Shown: positions 1 to 7,343, counted from the first letter of the stretch. The stretch is DNA of 45,966 bases from Eubacterium sp. (GCA_017450645.1 JAFSTE010000023.1:1-45966); one strand, 5' to 3'. A program made the numbers and translations. The notes: generated from the letters alone by a model not told the origin.

Positions 1-117
1 AGCAGTTTAAATCGTCTGATTTTGTTCAGATTGGTGATTATAAAATTGTTCGCATACTCGCGTATTCGGGCGATTTTTAATCGCCAAGGTGGGCGAAAGC
101 GGACGATTTAAACCTTG
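1..117 (+). repeat. Partial copy of a structured intergenic element
   Basis: Related to 28246-28358. An outer stem pairs GTTTAAATCGTC (near 5) with GACGATTTAAAC (near 104). An inner hairpin pairs AAATTGTTCG with CGGGCGATTT through several G-U pairs around an apical ATACTCGCGTAT, followed by a T-run. The apical sequence is identical in the later copy while both stems differ but remain paired. The left part is cut off by the window edge. Orientation is uncertain; the T-run suggests a plus-strand terminator-like hairpin. It fills most of the space left of the DUF3990 gene. Confidence 0.5.
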
Positions 118-151
118 TTATCCTTTAGTACAGGTGGGCAATTTTACTGTA

Positions 152-724
152 TTAGCTTAGTATGCTCTCTATTTCCTTAAAATTATCGAGCGTGCTCAGC
201 GCGTCCCAGAACGCCGACCTGAACTCTTTTTCCTCCGCCCTTACGGCGCTTTCGGCAGCTTCAATCTCGGGCGCGGTTAAATGCTTTGCACCAACCCATT
301 TTAGCTGCGCCGCAGCCTTTTCGCTTTTTATATTTATCTGGGTGTAGCGATTACCTACTTGCAGAAGCCTTAGCGCGTCGTCGCCCGATATAAGTCCGCT
401 GAAAATAATACCGTATGTGTCGTAGAGCGTGTCGTTTGCAATCGGACCGATAATAACATCCGCGTCTTCGTACGCGTCGCCGCCGCCGGCGCGATTTTGC
501 GAAATGTACGAAAACCATTCGCTGTTCAGTGAAAATCGCTTTACGGTTAAGCCCGTTAAATCGAGCGTGTATTCGTTAACGGTTGCCTTTGCGTCGTTAG
601 CCCATTTTTGTGCAAATTCAAGGCTGTCTGACAGGTAAAAGCCGCCGCCGAAATCCGCATTTTTTCTGCCGTAATTAATATCGGGATTTCTTAGTTCAAG
701 CGAGCTTGTGTGGTACAGCTTCAT
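152..724 (-). CDS. DUF3990 protein (ADP-ribosyltransferase-like fold suspected)
   Basis: About 190 residues. The N-terminal pattern LYHTSS followed by NADFGGGFYLSD and EFAQKWA is the DUF3990 signature; the family is thought to belong to the ADP-ribosyltransferase-like superfamily. No activity can be shown from sequence. The ATG at 724 is preferred over the upstream TTG at 739, because it lies 4 bases after the flavodoxin stop codon, which suggests translational coupling. It is the last gene of the minus-strand operon dtxR-like, ferritin-like, flavodoxin, DUF3990. It lacks a signal peptide and membrane segments, so it is probably cytoplasmic. The link to iron is by position only. Confidence 0.7.
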   Translation of the reverse strand: MKLYHTSSLELRNPDINYGRKNADFGGGFYLSDSLEFAQKWANDAKATVNEYTLDLTGLTVKRFSLNSEWFSYISQNRAGGGDAYEDADVIIGPIANDTLYDTYGIIFSGLISGDDALRLLQVGNRYTQINIKSEKAAAQLKWVGAKHLTAPEIEAAESAVRAEEKEFRSAFWDALSTLDNFKEIESILS

Positions 725-728
725 TTTA

Positions 729-1139
729 TCACTCAACAAAGGTTCTGGCGAATTCTGCCGCCGCCTTGCAGTCGTCCTCGTTAGGTCTGCCCTTGTGGAT
801 ACCCTTAAACTCGCCCTTACAGTGGAACTCCTTGTCGTACATAGCGATACCCGCCTTGTCCGCCTCAGCCTTAACCTTTTTGTAAGTAGAGTTAAGCATA
901 GCCGCAGAGCCGAAGTTTACGATTTTACCTACAAGATTTTTATCAAGCGACGCGATAAAATCCTTAACCTCTTTGTCGATATTAAACGCATAGTAAGAGT
1001 TACCGAGAAACAGCAGGTCAACCTGCTCGTTAATCGGCTCGCTTATAGGCAGAGCCTCAACGCTGAGCACATCAGCCATAGCCTCGGCAAGCCTTTTTGT
1101 GTTACCCGTTTTTGTATAGTATCTTACTGCAAATTCCAT
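729..1139 (-). CDS. Flavodoxin-family protein
   Basis: 136 residues, the size of a short-chain flavodoxin. The N-terminal strand RYYTKTGNTKRLAEAM holds the FMN phosphate-binding loop (T/S-x-T-G-N-T). The LLFLGNSYYAF and NFGSAAMLN segments fit the later strands around the flavin. It should be an FMN-binding cytoplasmic electron carrier that can replace ferredoxin under iron shortage. A clear ribosome site (AGGGAGA) precedes the ATG. It follows the ferritin-like gene by 16 bases in a DtxR-family operon, which supports an iron-sparing role; that role is inference. Confidence 0.85.
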   Translation of the reverse strand: MEFAVRYYTKTGNTKRLAEAMADVLSVEALPISEPINEQVDLLFLGNSYYAFNIDKEVKDFIASLDKNLVGKIVNFGSAAMLNSTYKKVKAEADKAGIAMYDKEFHCKGEFKGIHKGRPNEDDCKAAAEFARTFVE

Positions 1140-1155
1140 AATAATTTCTCCCTAT

Positions 1156-1536
1156 TTATATGTTTTTAAATATTTCGCCGTGCTTGTACTCGTCGTTCAT
1201 CATACCCTCAAATTCGGGGTATTTATCGCCTACATACGGGCGGTAGCCGTCCCCGCCGAAATACTCGCCCTTAGACACACCTAAGTGAACGAGCTTCTTT
1301 GGCAGAATTCTGTATAAAACTCCGAGCACATTCGCCTGAAGCGCTTTTGGTTGCAGCGTTTCGCCGGTGTACTTACTTACTATTGCGGCGTGGCGGCCTT
1401 CGTCCTTAGCCGCTTCGAGATACGCCGCTCTGTATTTTTCATTCTTTGTTATCTTGGCGAACTTTTTGTACATAAGTACCGCGTTTAACTCGCCCTGCTG
1501 AAAACCTAAAAATGCCTTTTTATCATTACTGTCCAT
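1156..1536 (-). CDS. Ferritin-like / rubrerythrin-type diiron protein
   Basis: 126 residues from the ATG at 1536, chosen because AAAGGAGGG lies just upstream; the longer frame adds ten unlikely residues. The helical text carries GELNAVLMYKKFA and DEGRHAAI in the first half and DEYKHGEIF near the end. These are the E and ExxH ligands of a ferritin-like diiron site. It has no rubredoxin (CxxC) tail, so it is a stripped-down rubrerythrin relative. Likely roles are peroxide reduction or iron handling in the cytoplasm. It sits between the iron repressor and the flavodoxin, in one operon with both. Confidence 0.75.
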   Translation of the reverse strand: MDSNDKKAFLGFQQGELNAVLMYKKFAKITKNEKYRAAYLEAAKDEGRHAAIVSKYTGETLQPKALQANVLGVLYRILPKKLVHLGVSKGEYFGGDGYRPYVGDKYPEFEGMMNDEYKHGEIFKNI

Positions 1537-1590
1537 AGTGCCCTCCTTTATTCTTAAAAACCGCACACAAAGGGCTGCGCGCGGAATTTT

Positions 1591-1959
1591 TTATTCGTAT
1601 TCTTTCAAATGCTTTTTACATGCATTAAATGTCGTGTCGCTGATGTAATGCTCTATCCTGCAGGCATCCTCAGCCGCAATTTTTTCGTCAACGCCGAGCC
1701 TTACAAACATTTTAGTAAGCACGGTATGGCGTTCGTAAATACGCTTTGCCTGCGCCTCACCCTTTTTTGTAAGAACGATACCGCCACCGTCGTCAACGGT
1801 TACAAGCTCGTCATTTTCGAGCAGGCTGATGCCGCGAGTAACGGACGGTTTTGCGAAGCCCATATACTTGCTTACATCAATTTTACGCACCATATCCGAT
1901 TTTTGAGAAAGTATATATATTGTTTCAAGATACATTTCTGCGGATTCTCTGTTATCCAT
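1591..1959 (-). CDS. DtxR-family iron-dependent repressor
   Basis: 122 residues: winged helix-turn-helix (about 5-65, KIDVSKYMGFAKPSVTR) plus the metal-binding dimerisation domain. It lacks the SH3-like third domain, as MntR-size members do. Aligned by eye, the primary-site ligands are Met9, Glu12, His78, Cys100, Glu103 and His104. Met and Cys at the first and fourth positions match iron-responsive DtxR/IdeR (Met10, Cys102), not manganese-type MntR (Asp8, Glu99). It is divergent from feoAAB, whose upstream region holds four palindromes of the DtxR type. A weaker version overlaps its own predicted -10, suggesting autoregulation. It is the first gene of its operon. Confidence 0.88.
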   Translation of the reverse strand: MDNRESAEMYLETIYILSQKSDMVRKIDVSKYMGFAKPSVTRGISLLENDELVTVDDGGGIVLTKKGEAQAKRIYERHTVLTKMFVRLGVDEKIAAEDACRIEHYISDTTFNACKKHLKEYE

Positions 1960-1981
1960 AGTATCGCTCCTTTGGCGTTTC

Positions 1982-1999
1982 GGTTAGTCATATCTTACC
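1982..1999. promoter_or_regulatory. Degenerate DtxR-type operator at the repressor promoter
   Basis: GGTTAG, six bases, CTTACC: an imperfect version (one mismatch between arms) of the feo operators. It overlaps the minus-strand -10 candidate TAAGAT (1992-1997), which pairs with TTGCAA (2015-2020) at 17-bp spacing. This fits weak autorepression. Confidence 0.5.
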
Positions 2000-2044
2000 A
2001 CATCTGTATAAAAATTGCAAGATGTCAAAATTTTTAAAAAACTC

Positions 2045-2073
2045 TTGACAAGTTAGCTGTGACTAACTATAAT
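2045..2073 (+). promoter_or_regulatory. feo operon promoter
   Basis: Consensus TTGACA (2045-2050) and TATAAT (2068-2073) with exactly 17 bp between them. The spacer is filled by a DtxR-type palindrome, so repressor binding would block RNA polymerase. Confidence 0.85.
2051..2068. promoter_or_regulatory. DtxR-type operator 1 (between -35 and -10)
   Basis: AGTTAG, six bases, CTAACT: perfect inverted repeat lying inside the promoter spacer. Confidence 0.8.
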
Positions 2074-2080
2074 AAAGGTG

Positions 2081-2096
2081 GTTAGCGGCGGCTAAC
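2081..2096. promoter_or_regulatory. DtxR-type operator 2 (near the transcription start)
   Basis: GTTAGC GGCG GCTAAC: perfect 6+6 inverted repeat starting 8 bases after the -10 box. Its centre is about 29 bp from that of operator 1. Confidence 0.8.
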
Positions 2097-2113
2097 ATAT
2101 ATTTTTAGTTCAA

Positions 2114-2133
2114 AAGTTAGCTTATGCTAACTT
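2114..2133. promoter_or_regulatory. DtxR-type operator 3 (abuts the feoA ribosome site)
   Basis: AAGTTAGC TTAT GCTAACTT: perfect 8+8 inverted repeat, the most symmetric of the set. It is followed directly by AAGGAGG and the feoA start. Confidence 0.82.
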
Positions 2134-2145
2134 AAGGAGGCAAAT

Positions 2146-2358
2146 ATGATTCCCCTGAGCGTTTTGGGCGACGGTAACGACGGCGTAATTAAGCGCATAT
2201 CCGGCAAGCCCGAAGTTAAGAAGCATCTTGAAAATCTCGGTTTTATCGTCGGCGATACGGTAAGCGTGATTTCGGAGCAAAACGGAAATATAATTGTTAA
2301 GGTTAAAGAAGCCAGGATTGCTATAAGCAAAGAGATGGCTATGAAAATCTATGTATAG
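2146..2358 (+). CDS. feoA: FeoA-family ferrous iron transport protein (first copy)
   Basis: 70 residues, the usual size of the SH3-like FeoA domain. The series IIVKVKEARIAISKEMAMKI is the typical C-terminal strand pattern. FeoA is a small cytoplasmic protein thought to bind the N-terminal part of FeoB and tune Fe2+ uptake. AAGGAGG lies 5 bases before the ATG. It is the first gene of the feoA-feoA-feoB operon and lies directly behind three DtxR-type operators. The two FeoA copies differ clearly, so this is not a recent duplication. Confidence 0.88.
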   Translation: MIPLSVLGDGNDGVIKRISGKPEVKKHLENLGFIVGDTVSVISEQNGNIIVKVKEARIAISKEMAMKIYV

Positions 2359-2369
2359 GAGGAAGTAAT

Positions 2370-2588
2370 ATGACACTCAGAGATGTAAAAATCGGCGACA
2401 CCTGCAAGGTAAAGCGTATTCACGGCGAGGGCGCGCTAAAGCGCAGAATAATGGATATGGGCATTACCAAGGGCGTAGAAATCTATGTCCGCAAGGTTGC
2501 GCCGCTCGGCGACCCGATTGAAATAACCGTAAGGGATTACGAGCTTTCAATCCGTAAGGGCGACGCTGAGCTAATCGAGGTAGAATAA
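2370..2588 (+). CDS. feoA: FeoA-family ferrous iron transport protein (second copy)
   Basis: 72 residues, SH3-like FeoA domain. The text MTLRDVKIGDTCKVKRIHGEGALKRRIMDMGITKG is split by family consensus into the opening strand and the R-R-I-x-D-M-G-I-x-x-G motif; the latter is diagnostic of FeoA. It starts 11 bases after the first feoA with GGAGGA upstream. Two FeoA proteins ahead of one FeoB is a known arrangement in Clostridia. It should act at the cytoplasmic face of FeoB. Confidence 0.92.
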   Translation: MTLRDVKIGDTCKVKRIHGEGALKRRIMDMGITKGVEIYVRKVAPLGDPIEITVRDYELSIRKGDAELIEVE

Positions 2589-2601
2589 TTTTTTAGCATA
2601 G

Positions 2602-2621
2602 AAGTTAGCAATAACTAACTT
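2602..2621. promoter_or_regulatory. DtxR-type operator 4 (between feoA and feoB)
   Basis: AAGTTAG, six bases, CTAACTT: perfect 7+7 inverted repeat in the 49-bp gap before feoB. No clear promoter is seen next to it, so it may act as a roadblock or guard a weak internal promoter. Confidence 0.75.
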
Positions 2622-2637
2622 AAGAAAGGACAGTAAT

Positions 2638-4803
2638 ATGAGCATTAAAATTGCACTTGCCGGTAACCCGAACAGCGGTAAAACGACCTTGTTTAACGCG
2701 CTGACGGGCGCAAACCAGTATGTAGGTAACTGGCCCGGCGTAACAGTAGAAAAGAAAGAAGGCAAATTAAAAAAGCACAGTGATGTTACCATCACCGACC
2801 TGCCGGGTATTTACTCGCTTTCGCCTTATACTATAGAAGAGGTGGTTGCAAGGGATTACCTTATCGACGAAAAGCCGAACGCGATTATAAACATCATAGA
2901 CGGCACAAATCTTGAAAGAAATCTGTACCTCACAACACAGCTTGTCGAACTCGGTATACCGGTTGTTGTTGCGATAAATATGATGGATGTCATTAAGAAA
3001 AACGGCGACAAGATTGACACCGCCGAGCTTTCGCGTCAGCTCGCCTGCCCCGTTGTTGAGATTTCGGCGCTAAAAGGTACGGGTATAGAAGAGGCGGCAA
3101 ATACAGCCGTTAAAGCAGCGTCGGGCGAGCCCTCAACACCTCAGCACTCCTTCAGCGGCGTAGTTGAGCACGCGCTCGCGCATATCGAGGAACGACTGCT
3201 TCACGATATGCCAAAGGAGCAGCAAAGATGGTACGCGATAAAGCTGTTTGAAAGCGACGAAAAGGTTATCGAAAAGCTGAATGTCAGCAAGCCCGACCTT
3301 GAGCATATCGCCGAGGACATAAGGGCTGCCGAGGACGAGCTCGACGACGACGCAGAGTCAATCATAACAAACGAAAGATATGTGTACATAGGCTCGATTA
3401 TCAAGTCCTGCTACATAAAGGCAAACAAGGGTAAGCTCTCGACCTCTGACAAAATCGACAAGGTCGTTACAAGCCGTATCTGGGGACTTCCGATATTCGC
3501 AGCAGTTATGTTCCTCGTTTACTATATCGCTATGAAAACCGTCGGCTCGGGCGCTACGGACTGGGTAAACGACGTGCTGTTTGGCGAGTGGGTGCCAAAC
3601 GCGGTAAGCGCTCTGCTCGAGGGCAGAATCCCCGACTGGCTCTTCGGTCTTATTAACGACGGTATTATCGGCGGCGTGGGCGCAGTACTCGGCTTTGTGC
3701 CGCAAATCCTCGTTCTGTTCGTAATGCTCGCGTTCCTCGAGGGCTGCGGCTATATGGCGCGCGTAGCGTTTGTAATGGATAGAATTTTCCGCCACTTCGG
3801 ACTTTCGGGAAAATCGTTTATCCCTATGCTTATCGGCTCGGGATGCGGTATCCCCGGCGTAATGGCGTCGAGAACTATCGAAAACGAGCGTGACCGCCGT
3901 ATGACGATTATGACTACGACCTTCGTCCCCTGCTCCGCTAAGCTGCCGATTATCGGACTTATCGCGGGCGCACTGTTCGGCGGCTCGGGACTTGTCGCAG
4001 CCTCTGCATACTTTATCGGCGTTGGCGCGATTATCGTATCGGGCATTATGCTTAAGAAAACTAAAAAGTTCTCTGGCGACCCCGCTCCGTTTGTTATGGA
4101 GCTCCCCGCATATCACCTGCCGACAGTCGGCACAGTGCTTCGCTCAACCTGGGAGCGCGGCTGGTCGTTCATTAAAAAAGCGGGTACGGTTATCCTTCTT
4201 TCAACTATCGTAGTTTGGTTCTTCCTGAGCTTCGGCGTTGAGGGCGGCAAGTTCACTATGATTGAGGATATCGACAACTCGCTGATGGCTAAAATCGGCA
4301 ATCTCTTTGCCTGGATGTTCATACCGCTCGGCTGGGGCAGCTGGAAAACTGCTGTTGCAGCAGTCACGGGCTTAATCGCTAAGGAAAATGTGGTCGGTAC
4401 ATTTGGTCAGCTCTACCACTTCGGCGGCGAGCTTGCCGAAAACGGCGACGAAATCTGGAGTAATCTTGCGGCGGACTTCAATTCCTTCAGCGGCGGACAC
4501 GGCGCGCTTGCGGGTTATTCGTATCTTATATTCAACCTTCTTTGCGCACCCTGCTTTGCGGCTATAGGCGCAATTAAAAGAGAGATGAATAACGCAAAAT
4601 GGACATGGTTTGCAATCGGATATCAGTGCGGCTTTGCGTACATAGTGTCGCTGATTGTGTTCCAGTTCGGCTGCCTGTTCTCGGGCGACATCGCGCACCA
4701 CATCGTAGGTATAATCGCGGCGGCGGCAGCGTTTGCGGGAGTTTGCTATATGCTCGTTCGCAAAAATAAGTATAACGAAAACCACTTAACAGTGAAAAAA
4801 TAA
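2638..4803 (+). CDS. feoB: Ferrous iron transporter FeoB
   Basis: 721 residues. The N-terminal G domain has G1 GNPNSGKT (9-16), G3 DLPG (54-57) and G4 NMMD (114-117). A helical GDI-like spacer follows (about 170-265). The C-terminal half is a polytopic membrane domain with Gate motifs; SGCGIPGVMASRTI and FVPCSAKLPII hold the conserved cysteines. It takes up Fe2+ across the cytoplasmic membrane under GTP control. Length is normal for the family. It follows two feoA genes and precedes a Cys-rich FeoB partner. Four DtxR-type palindromes lie upstream, so repression by iron-loaded regulator is expected. Confidence 0.97.
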   Translation: MSIKIALAGNPNSGKTTLFNALTGANQYVGNWPGVTVEKKEGKLKKHSDVTITDLPGIYSLSPYTIEEVVARDYLIDEKPNAIINIIDGTNLERNLYLTTQLVELGIPVVVAINMMDVIKKNGDKIDTAELSRQLACPVVEISALKGTGIEEAANTAVKAASGEPSTPQHSFSGVVEHALAHIEERLLHDMPKEQQRWYAIKLFESDEKVIEKLNVSKPDLEHIAEDIRAAEDELDDDAESIITNERYVYIGSIIKSCYIKANKGKLSTSDKIDKVVTSRIWGLPIFAAVMFLVYYIAMKTVGSGATDWVNDVLFGEWVPNAVSALLEGRIPDWLFGLINDGIIGGVGAVLGFVPQILVLFVMLAFLEGCGYMARVAFVMDRIFRHFGLSGKSFIPMLIGSGCGIPGVMASRTIENERDRRMTIMTTTFVPCSAKLPIIGLIAGALFGGSGLVAASAYFIGVGAIIVSGIMLKKTKKFSGDPAPFVMELPAYHLPTVGTVLRSTWERGWSFIKKAGTVILLSTIVVWFFLSFGVEGGKFTMIEDIDNSLMAKIGNLFAWMFIPLGWGSWKTAVAAVTGLIAKENVVGTFGQLYHFGGELAENGDEIWSNLAADFNSFSGGHGALAGYSYLIFNLLCAPCFAAIGAIKREMNNAKWTWFAIGYQCGFAYIVSLIVFQFGCLFSGDIAHHIVGIIAAAAAFAGVCYMLVRKNKYNENHLTVKK

Positions 4804-4815
4804 GGAGATGATAAA

Positions 4816-4980
4816 ATGCCTGATGTTTTAGTAACCGTTTTAACTATAGCGGTGCTTGCACTTGTCGTTTTCCTTGCAATACGAAAAATAGTAAAAGACA
4901 AAAAACAAGGCATCGGCGCCTGCGGTCAGAAATGTGCAAACTGCCCGCACGCAGCACAATGCCATAGCGTTAAAGAATAA
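4816..4980 (+). CDS. FeoB-associated Cys-rich membrane protein
   Basis: 54 residues. One N-terminal membrane helix (about 4-23, VLVTVLTIAVLALVVFLAI) is followed by a basic stretch (RKIVKDKK). A short tail carries GACGQKCANCPHAAQC, i.e. Cys36, Cys40, Cys43 and Cys49. This is the layout of the FeoB-associated Cys-rich peptide family, which replaces FeoC in many Firmicutes. The cytoplasmic cysteines may bind Fe2+ or a cluster; the mechanism is not known. It starts 12 bases after feoB with AAGGAG overlapping the feoB stop. A second member lies at 39217-39399. Confidence 0.9.
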   Translation: MPDVLVTVLTIAVLALVVFLAIRKIVKDKKQGIGACGQKCANCPHAAQCHSVKE

Positions 4981-5319
4981 ATAAATAAATATAGATATAA
5001 TTTAGATAATAGTTGACCCGGACGGGAATTTCCTTTCAAACGCTTGGAATGCTTTCTTGTAAACCCGACCATTTCTCGCTTGCTCAGGCAAGCGAGCGGA
5101 CGGGAATTTCCTTGTCCTATCGGCTGCGCCGATGTGACCCGGACGGGATTTGAAAGCAGATACGCTTCGCTGCCGATAAAAAAATAACGGTTAAAATAGC
5201 TATAATACACAAAGGAAAAAGCAAATAATCATTAGCATAAAGTGTGAAAAAACGCAAACAGGCGACCAAAAGGTGACCCGACTAAAAAAATAATCATTCT
5301 ACTGAAAATGGCAGCAATC
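4981..5319. other. Intergenic region with tRNA-Glu 3'-end fragments
   Basis: No gene is seen. Three fragments resemble the 3' end of tRNA-Glu in the orientation of the gene at 16288-16362. They are 5014-5030 (17/17 identical to 16291-16307), 5097-5108 (12-base core) and 5134-5154 (20/21 identical to 16290-16310). Between them is a perfect hairpin, CTCGCTTGC TCAG GCAAGCGAG (5075-5096). At 5260-5278 a further motif (AGGCGACCAA, 3 bases, GTGACC) recurs at 16094-16112. This is the probable left border of an island. Confidence 0.6.
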
Positions 5320-5352
5320 AGCCCTAACCTGAATCTAGGTTAGGGCTTTTCT
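5320..5352 (+). terminator. Intrinsic terminator
   Basis: AGCCCTAACCT, loop GAATCT, AGGTTAGGGCT, then TTTTCT. A perfect 11-bp stem with the T-run on the plus side. It may stop readthrough from the feo operon or from lost island genes. Confidence 0.75.
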
Positions 5353-5355
5353 AAT

Positions 5356-5526
5356 TCAATCGTCAATCAATGGAATCTTCAACGCATTAAGCTGTTGTTT
5401 AATGCGCCTTAGCTCCTCTAATGATAACGGAAATAGGTTTTCTTTTTTTTGCTCTGCTACTTTTCTCTCGATAGAATCAATACCATCAAAAACAGCTACC
5501 AATTCTCTAAGAGGCTGAACATACAT
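5356..5526 (-). CDS. Small hypothetical protein, start uncertain
   Basis: An open frame of about 56 residues from the ATG at 5526; it stays open to 5670 but would then overlap the DUF1643 gene head-on. The text is hydrophilic and helical (LEELRRIKQQLNALKIP near the end; ERKVAEQKK), which looks like real coding rather than a shadow. No good ribosome site precedes the ATG, so it may be the remnant of a longer gene. No family is recognised. Confidence 0.35.
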   Translation of the reverse strand: MYVQPLRELVAVFDGIDSIERKVAEQKKENLFPLSLEELRRIKQQLNALKIPLIDD

Positions 5527-5590
5527 ATGCGATTGATGACGTAACTCACTGCACAATGCTTTTAGCAGAGGAATACTAAGGAGGTCTACA

Positions 5591-6196
5591 ATGAAAACAG
5601 TAGCAAAAAAGGTTTCAACAGAAACCGAAATCGTCTGTTCTGCAGATAACAAAAACACATACCTGCTCATAAAAAGATTAGTAGGTGTTAAAGGCGATTC
5701 AGCAACAATAATCTTACTCTATCCTACAAGGAATCAGGACAATCTGTTTTCTGAGGACAGCACGCTTAATCACCTCATTAATCATATGCAGGAACTCGGG
5801 CTCAACGAGTTAAGAGTAATTAATCTTTTCAGTCAGGTAGTAGAGGGTAAACTCTCGGCAAAGGGGCTTACTGTCGATGTTGAGAATCTACAGTACATTG
5901 ATACGCTAATGGCTGATAAAAGCTTTAAAGACAACAAATTCATCATAGCGTGGGGCTCGTCTATGGCAACAAGCTATGCGTGCAACAAAGCAAAAACAGA
6001 AGTGTTAACCTTATTTCGTAAGCACTGCCCAAGGACTAAGGCATATCAGATTGTAAGTAGCAATCTTGACATCAATGTTTCCTTTGCACATCCGCTTTTC
6101 TTAGGAATCCGAAGCGGCGGCTGCAAATGGCTACTTAATGAAATTAGCATAACTTCAAAAATGCTTAGTTTTCCTGAAAAAAGTCAAAAAGAGTAA
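5591..6196 (+). CDS. DUF1643 family protein
   Basis: 201 residues. The middle matches the DUF1643 layout. ATIILLYPTRNQDN is the usual L-N-P-S position, with tyrosine and threonine replacing asparagine and serine. LNELRVINLFSQ fits the V-V-N-L-F strand, KFIIAWGSS the W-G strand, and FAHPLFLG the closing H-P-L-Y-L. Function is unknown; members occur on phages and islands. AAGGAGG precedes the ATG. It stands alone at the left end of the presumed island, on the opposite strand to the polysaccharide genes. Confidence 0.75.
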   Translation: MKTVAKKVSTETEIVCSADNKNTYLLIKRLVGVKGDSATIILLYPTRNQDNLFSEDSTLNHLINHMQELGLNELRVINLFSQVVEGKLSAKGLTVDVENLQYIDTLMADKSFKDNKFIIAWGSSMATSYACNKAKTEVLTLFRKHCPRTKAYQIVSSNLDINVSFAHPLFLGIRSGGCKWLLNEISITSKMLSFPEKSQKE

Positions 6197-6202
6197 TAAT
6201 AT

Positions 6203-6226
6203 GAGGAGCACCTTTACGTGCTCCTC
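6203..6226 (+). terminator. Hairpin after the DUF1643 gene
   Basis: GAGGAGCAC, six-base loop, GTGCTCCTC. Strong 9-bp stem but no T-run, so termination would be weak. The next 175 bases hold no recognisable gene. Confidence 0.45.
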
Positions 6227-6401
6227 TCAGCTTCCGTAAACTATTTACTCTAACAGGTTCAAACTCAAATTGCTTTGTAAGACCAGTTGCTAAAAATTCA
6301 GTAGTAATAACCTTCGAGCATCCAGATTTAATTGTTGTTTAAATCAACGTCTTTTTCTTAATTTCGTTGCATTGAGTATTTCTTGAATGCGACGGTGTTT
6401 T

Positions 6402-7343
6402 TTATGATACATGTTGAGGCGTATCGGTTGTCTTGGTATATTGGACAACCATTAAAAAACTATCAGTTTCAAAAAATGCTTTGTTACGTGAAGAACCCAT
6501 ATCAATATAAATATTTCCATATGATGTATGTATACTCGAGCCAAATGAAGTATTACCGTTATATGACATATAATCTGGAAGTTGTCTTCTTTGTGTTAAG
6601 TTTACTGCTCTTGTGATAAAAAATGTATCAGAATTTAAAACATATGTAGAAATCGGCGTTGACCAGCCATTGTCTTCACTTGCCCATGACCATGTTTCTA
6701 GCGTGAAATATAGAGTTTTTTCATATAGCGGCTTAACTGTGCCATCAGAGTTTTGCCAAGTTCCGATTATATGCTCATCCGTAGAGTATTGACGCACTGG
6801 CGTTTCTCCGGGGTCACCCTTGTCGCCTTTGGTGCCAGGAACGCCATCTTCACCTTTAAGCGAGTCAAGCCACTGTTGTTCGGTGCCTTCAAAGCCATTT
6901 TCAACAGCAATTTCATATGCTGATGCACCATCTGCTCCGTTACCACCATTATATTCTCCGTTTTCAAGAGCTGTCACAATCGTTTCAACTCGCTCATTCA
7001 TTGCAGTGTAATCAAGCACTTCATCTTCATTAGGTTGATATTTATAGCCTGATGGTTTTGGTCTACGAATGATATTGATGACAATTGTTTTTTTGGTTGT
7101 GCCCTTGTCTTCTTCATGACAAAAGAGATACGCTTTTAAACTCCCTTTGTTGATAGTCAAGGTACTATTTGGTATCGGACATTGATTATTGATTACGGCT
7201 ACTTCAATAAGTTCTTTTGTATCCGGTACAGGAAAGTGTACTTCACAGTTTTCAGGTGCATTCTGAAATTCAAGCACTTGTCCGAAATCCCACTGATAGA
7301 AAGTAACGGTAGCGATATTCGTTGCATTAAAATAGACATTCAT
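6402..7343 (-). CDS. Phage tail-fibre / baseplate-like protein with collagen-like segment
   Basis: 313 residues from the ATG at 7343, chosen for the AAAGGAGGTGA site just upstream. The first ~110 residues resemble the N-terminal domain of phage baseplate upper (BppU-like) proteins. Next come SAYEIAVENGFEGTEQQWLD, a motif common in tail fibres of gut phages, and a Gly-X-Y stretch (GEDGVPGTKGDKGDPGE). The C-terminal ~100 residues are a beta-rich, aromatic, receptor-like domain. No other phage structural genes lie nearby, so it is either a remnant or a stand-alone surface or release protein. Confidence 0.7.
   Translation of the reverse strand: MNVYFNATNIATVTFYQWDFGQVLEFQNAPENCEVHFPVPDTKELIEVAVINNQCPIPNSTLTINKGSLKAYLFCHEEDKGTTKKTIVINIIRRPKPSGYKYQPNEDEVLDYTAMNERVETIVTALENGEYNGGNGADGASAYEIAVENGFEGTEQQWLDSLKGEDGVPGTKGDKGDPGETPVRQYSTDEHIIGTWQNSDGTVKPLYEKTLYFTLETWSWASEDNGWSTPISTYVLNSDTFFITRAVNLTQRRQLPDYMSYNGNTSFGSSIHTSYGNIYIDMGSSRNKAFFETDSFLMVVQYTKTTDTPQHVS

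Noticed and set aside
3358-4116. 252-residue minus-strand frame inside feoB
   Set aside because: A shadow of a GC-biased coding strand; its text lacks any family pattern.
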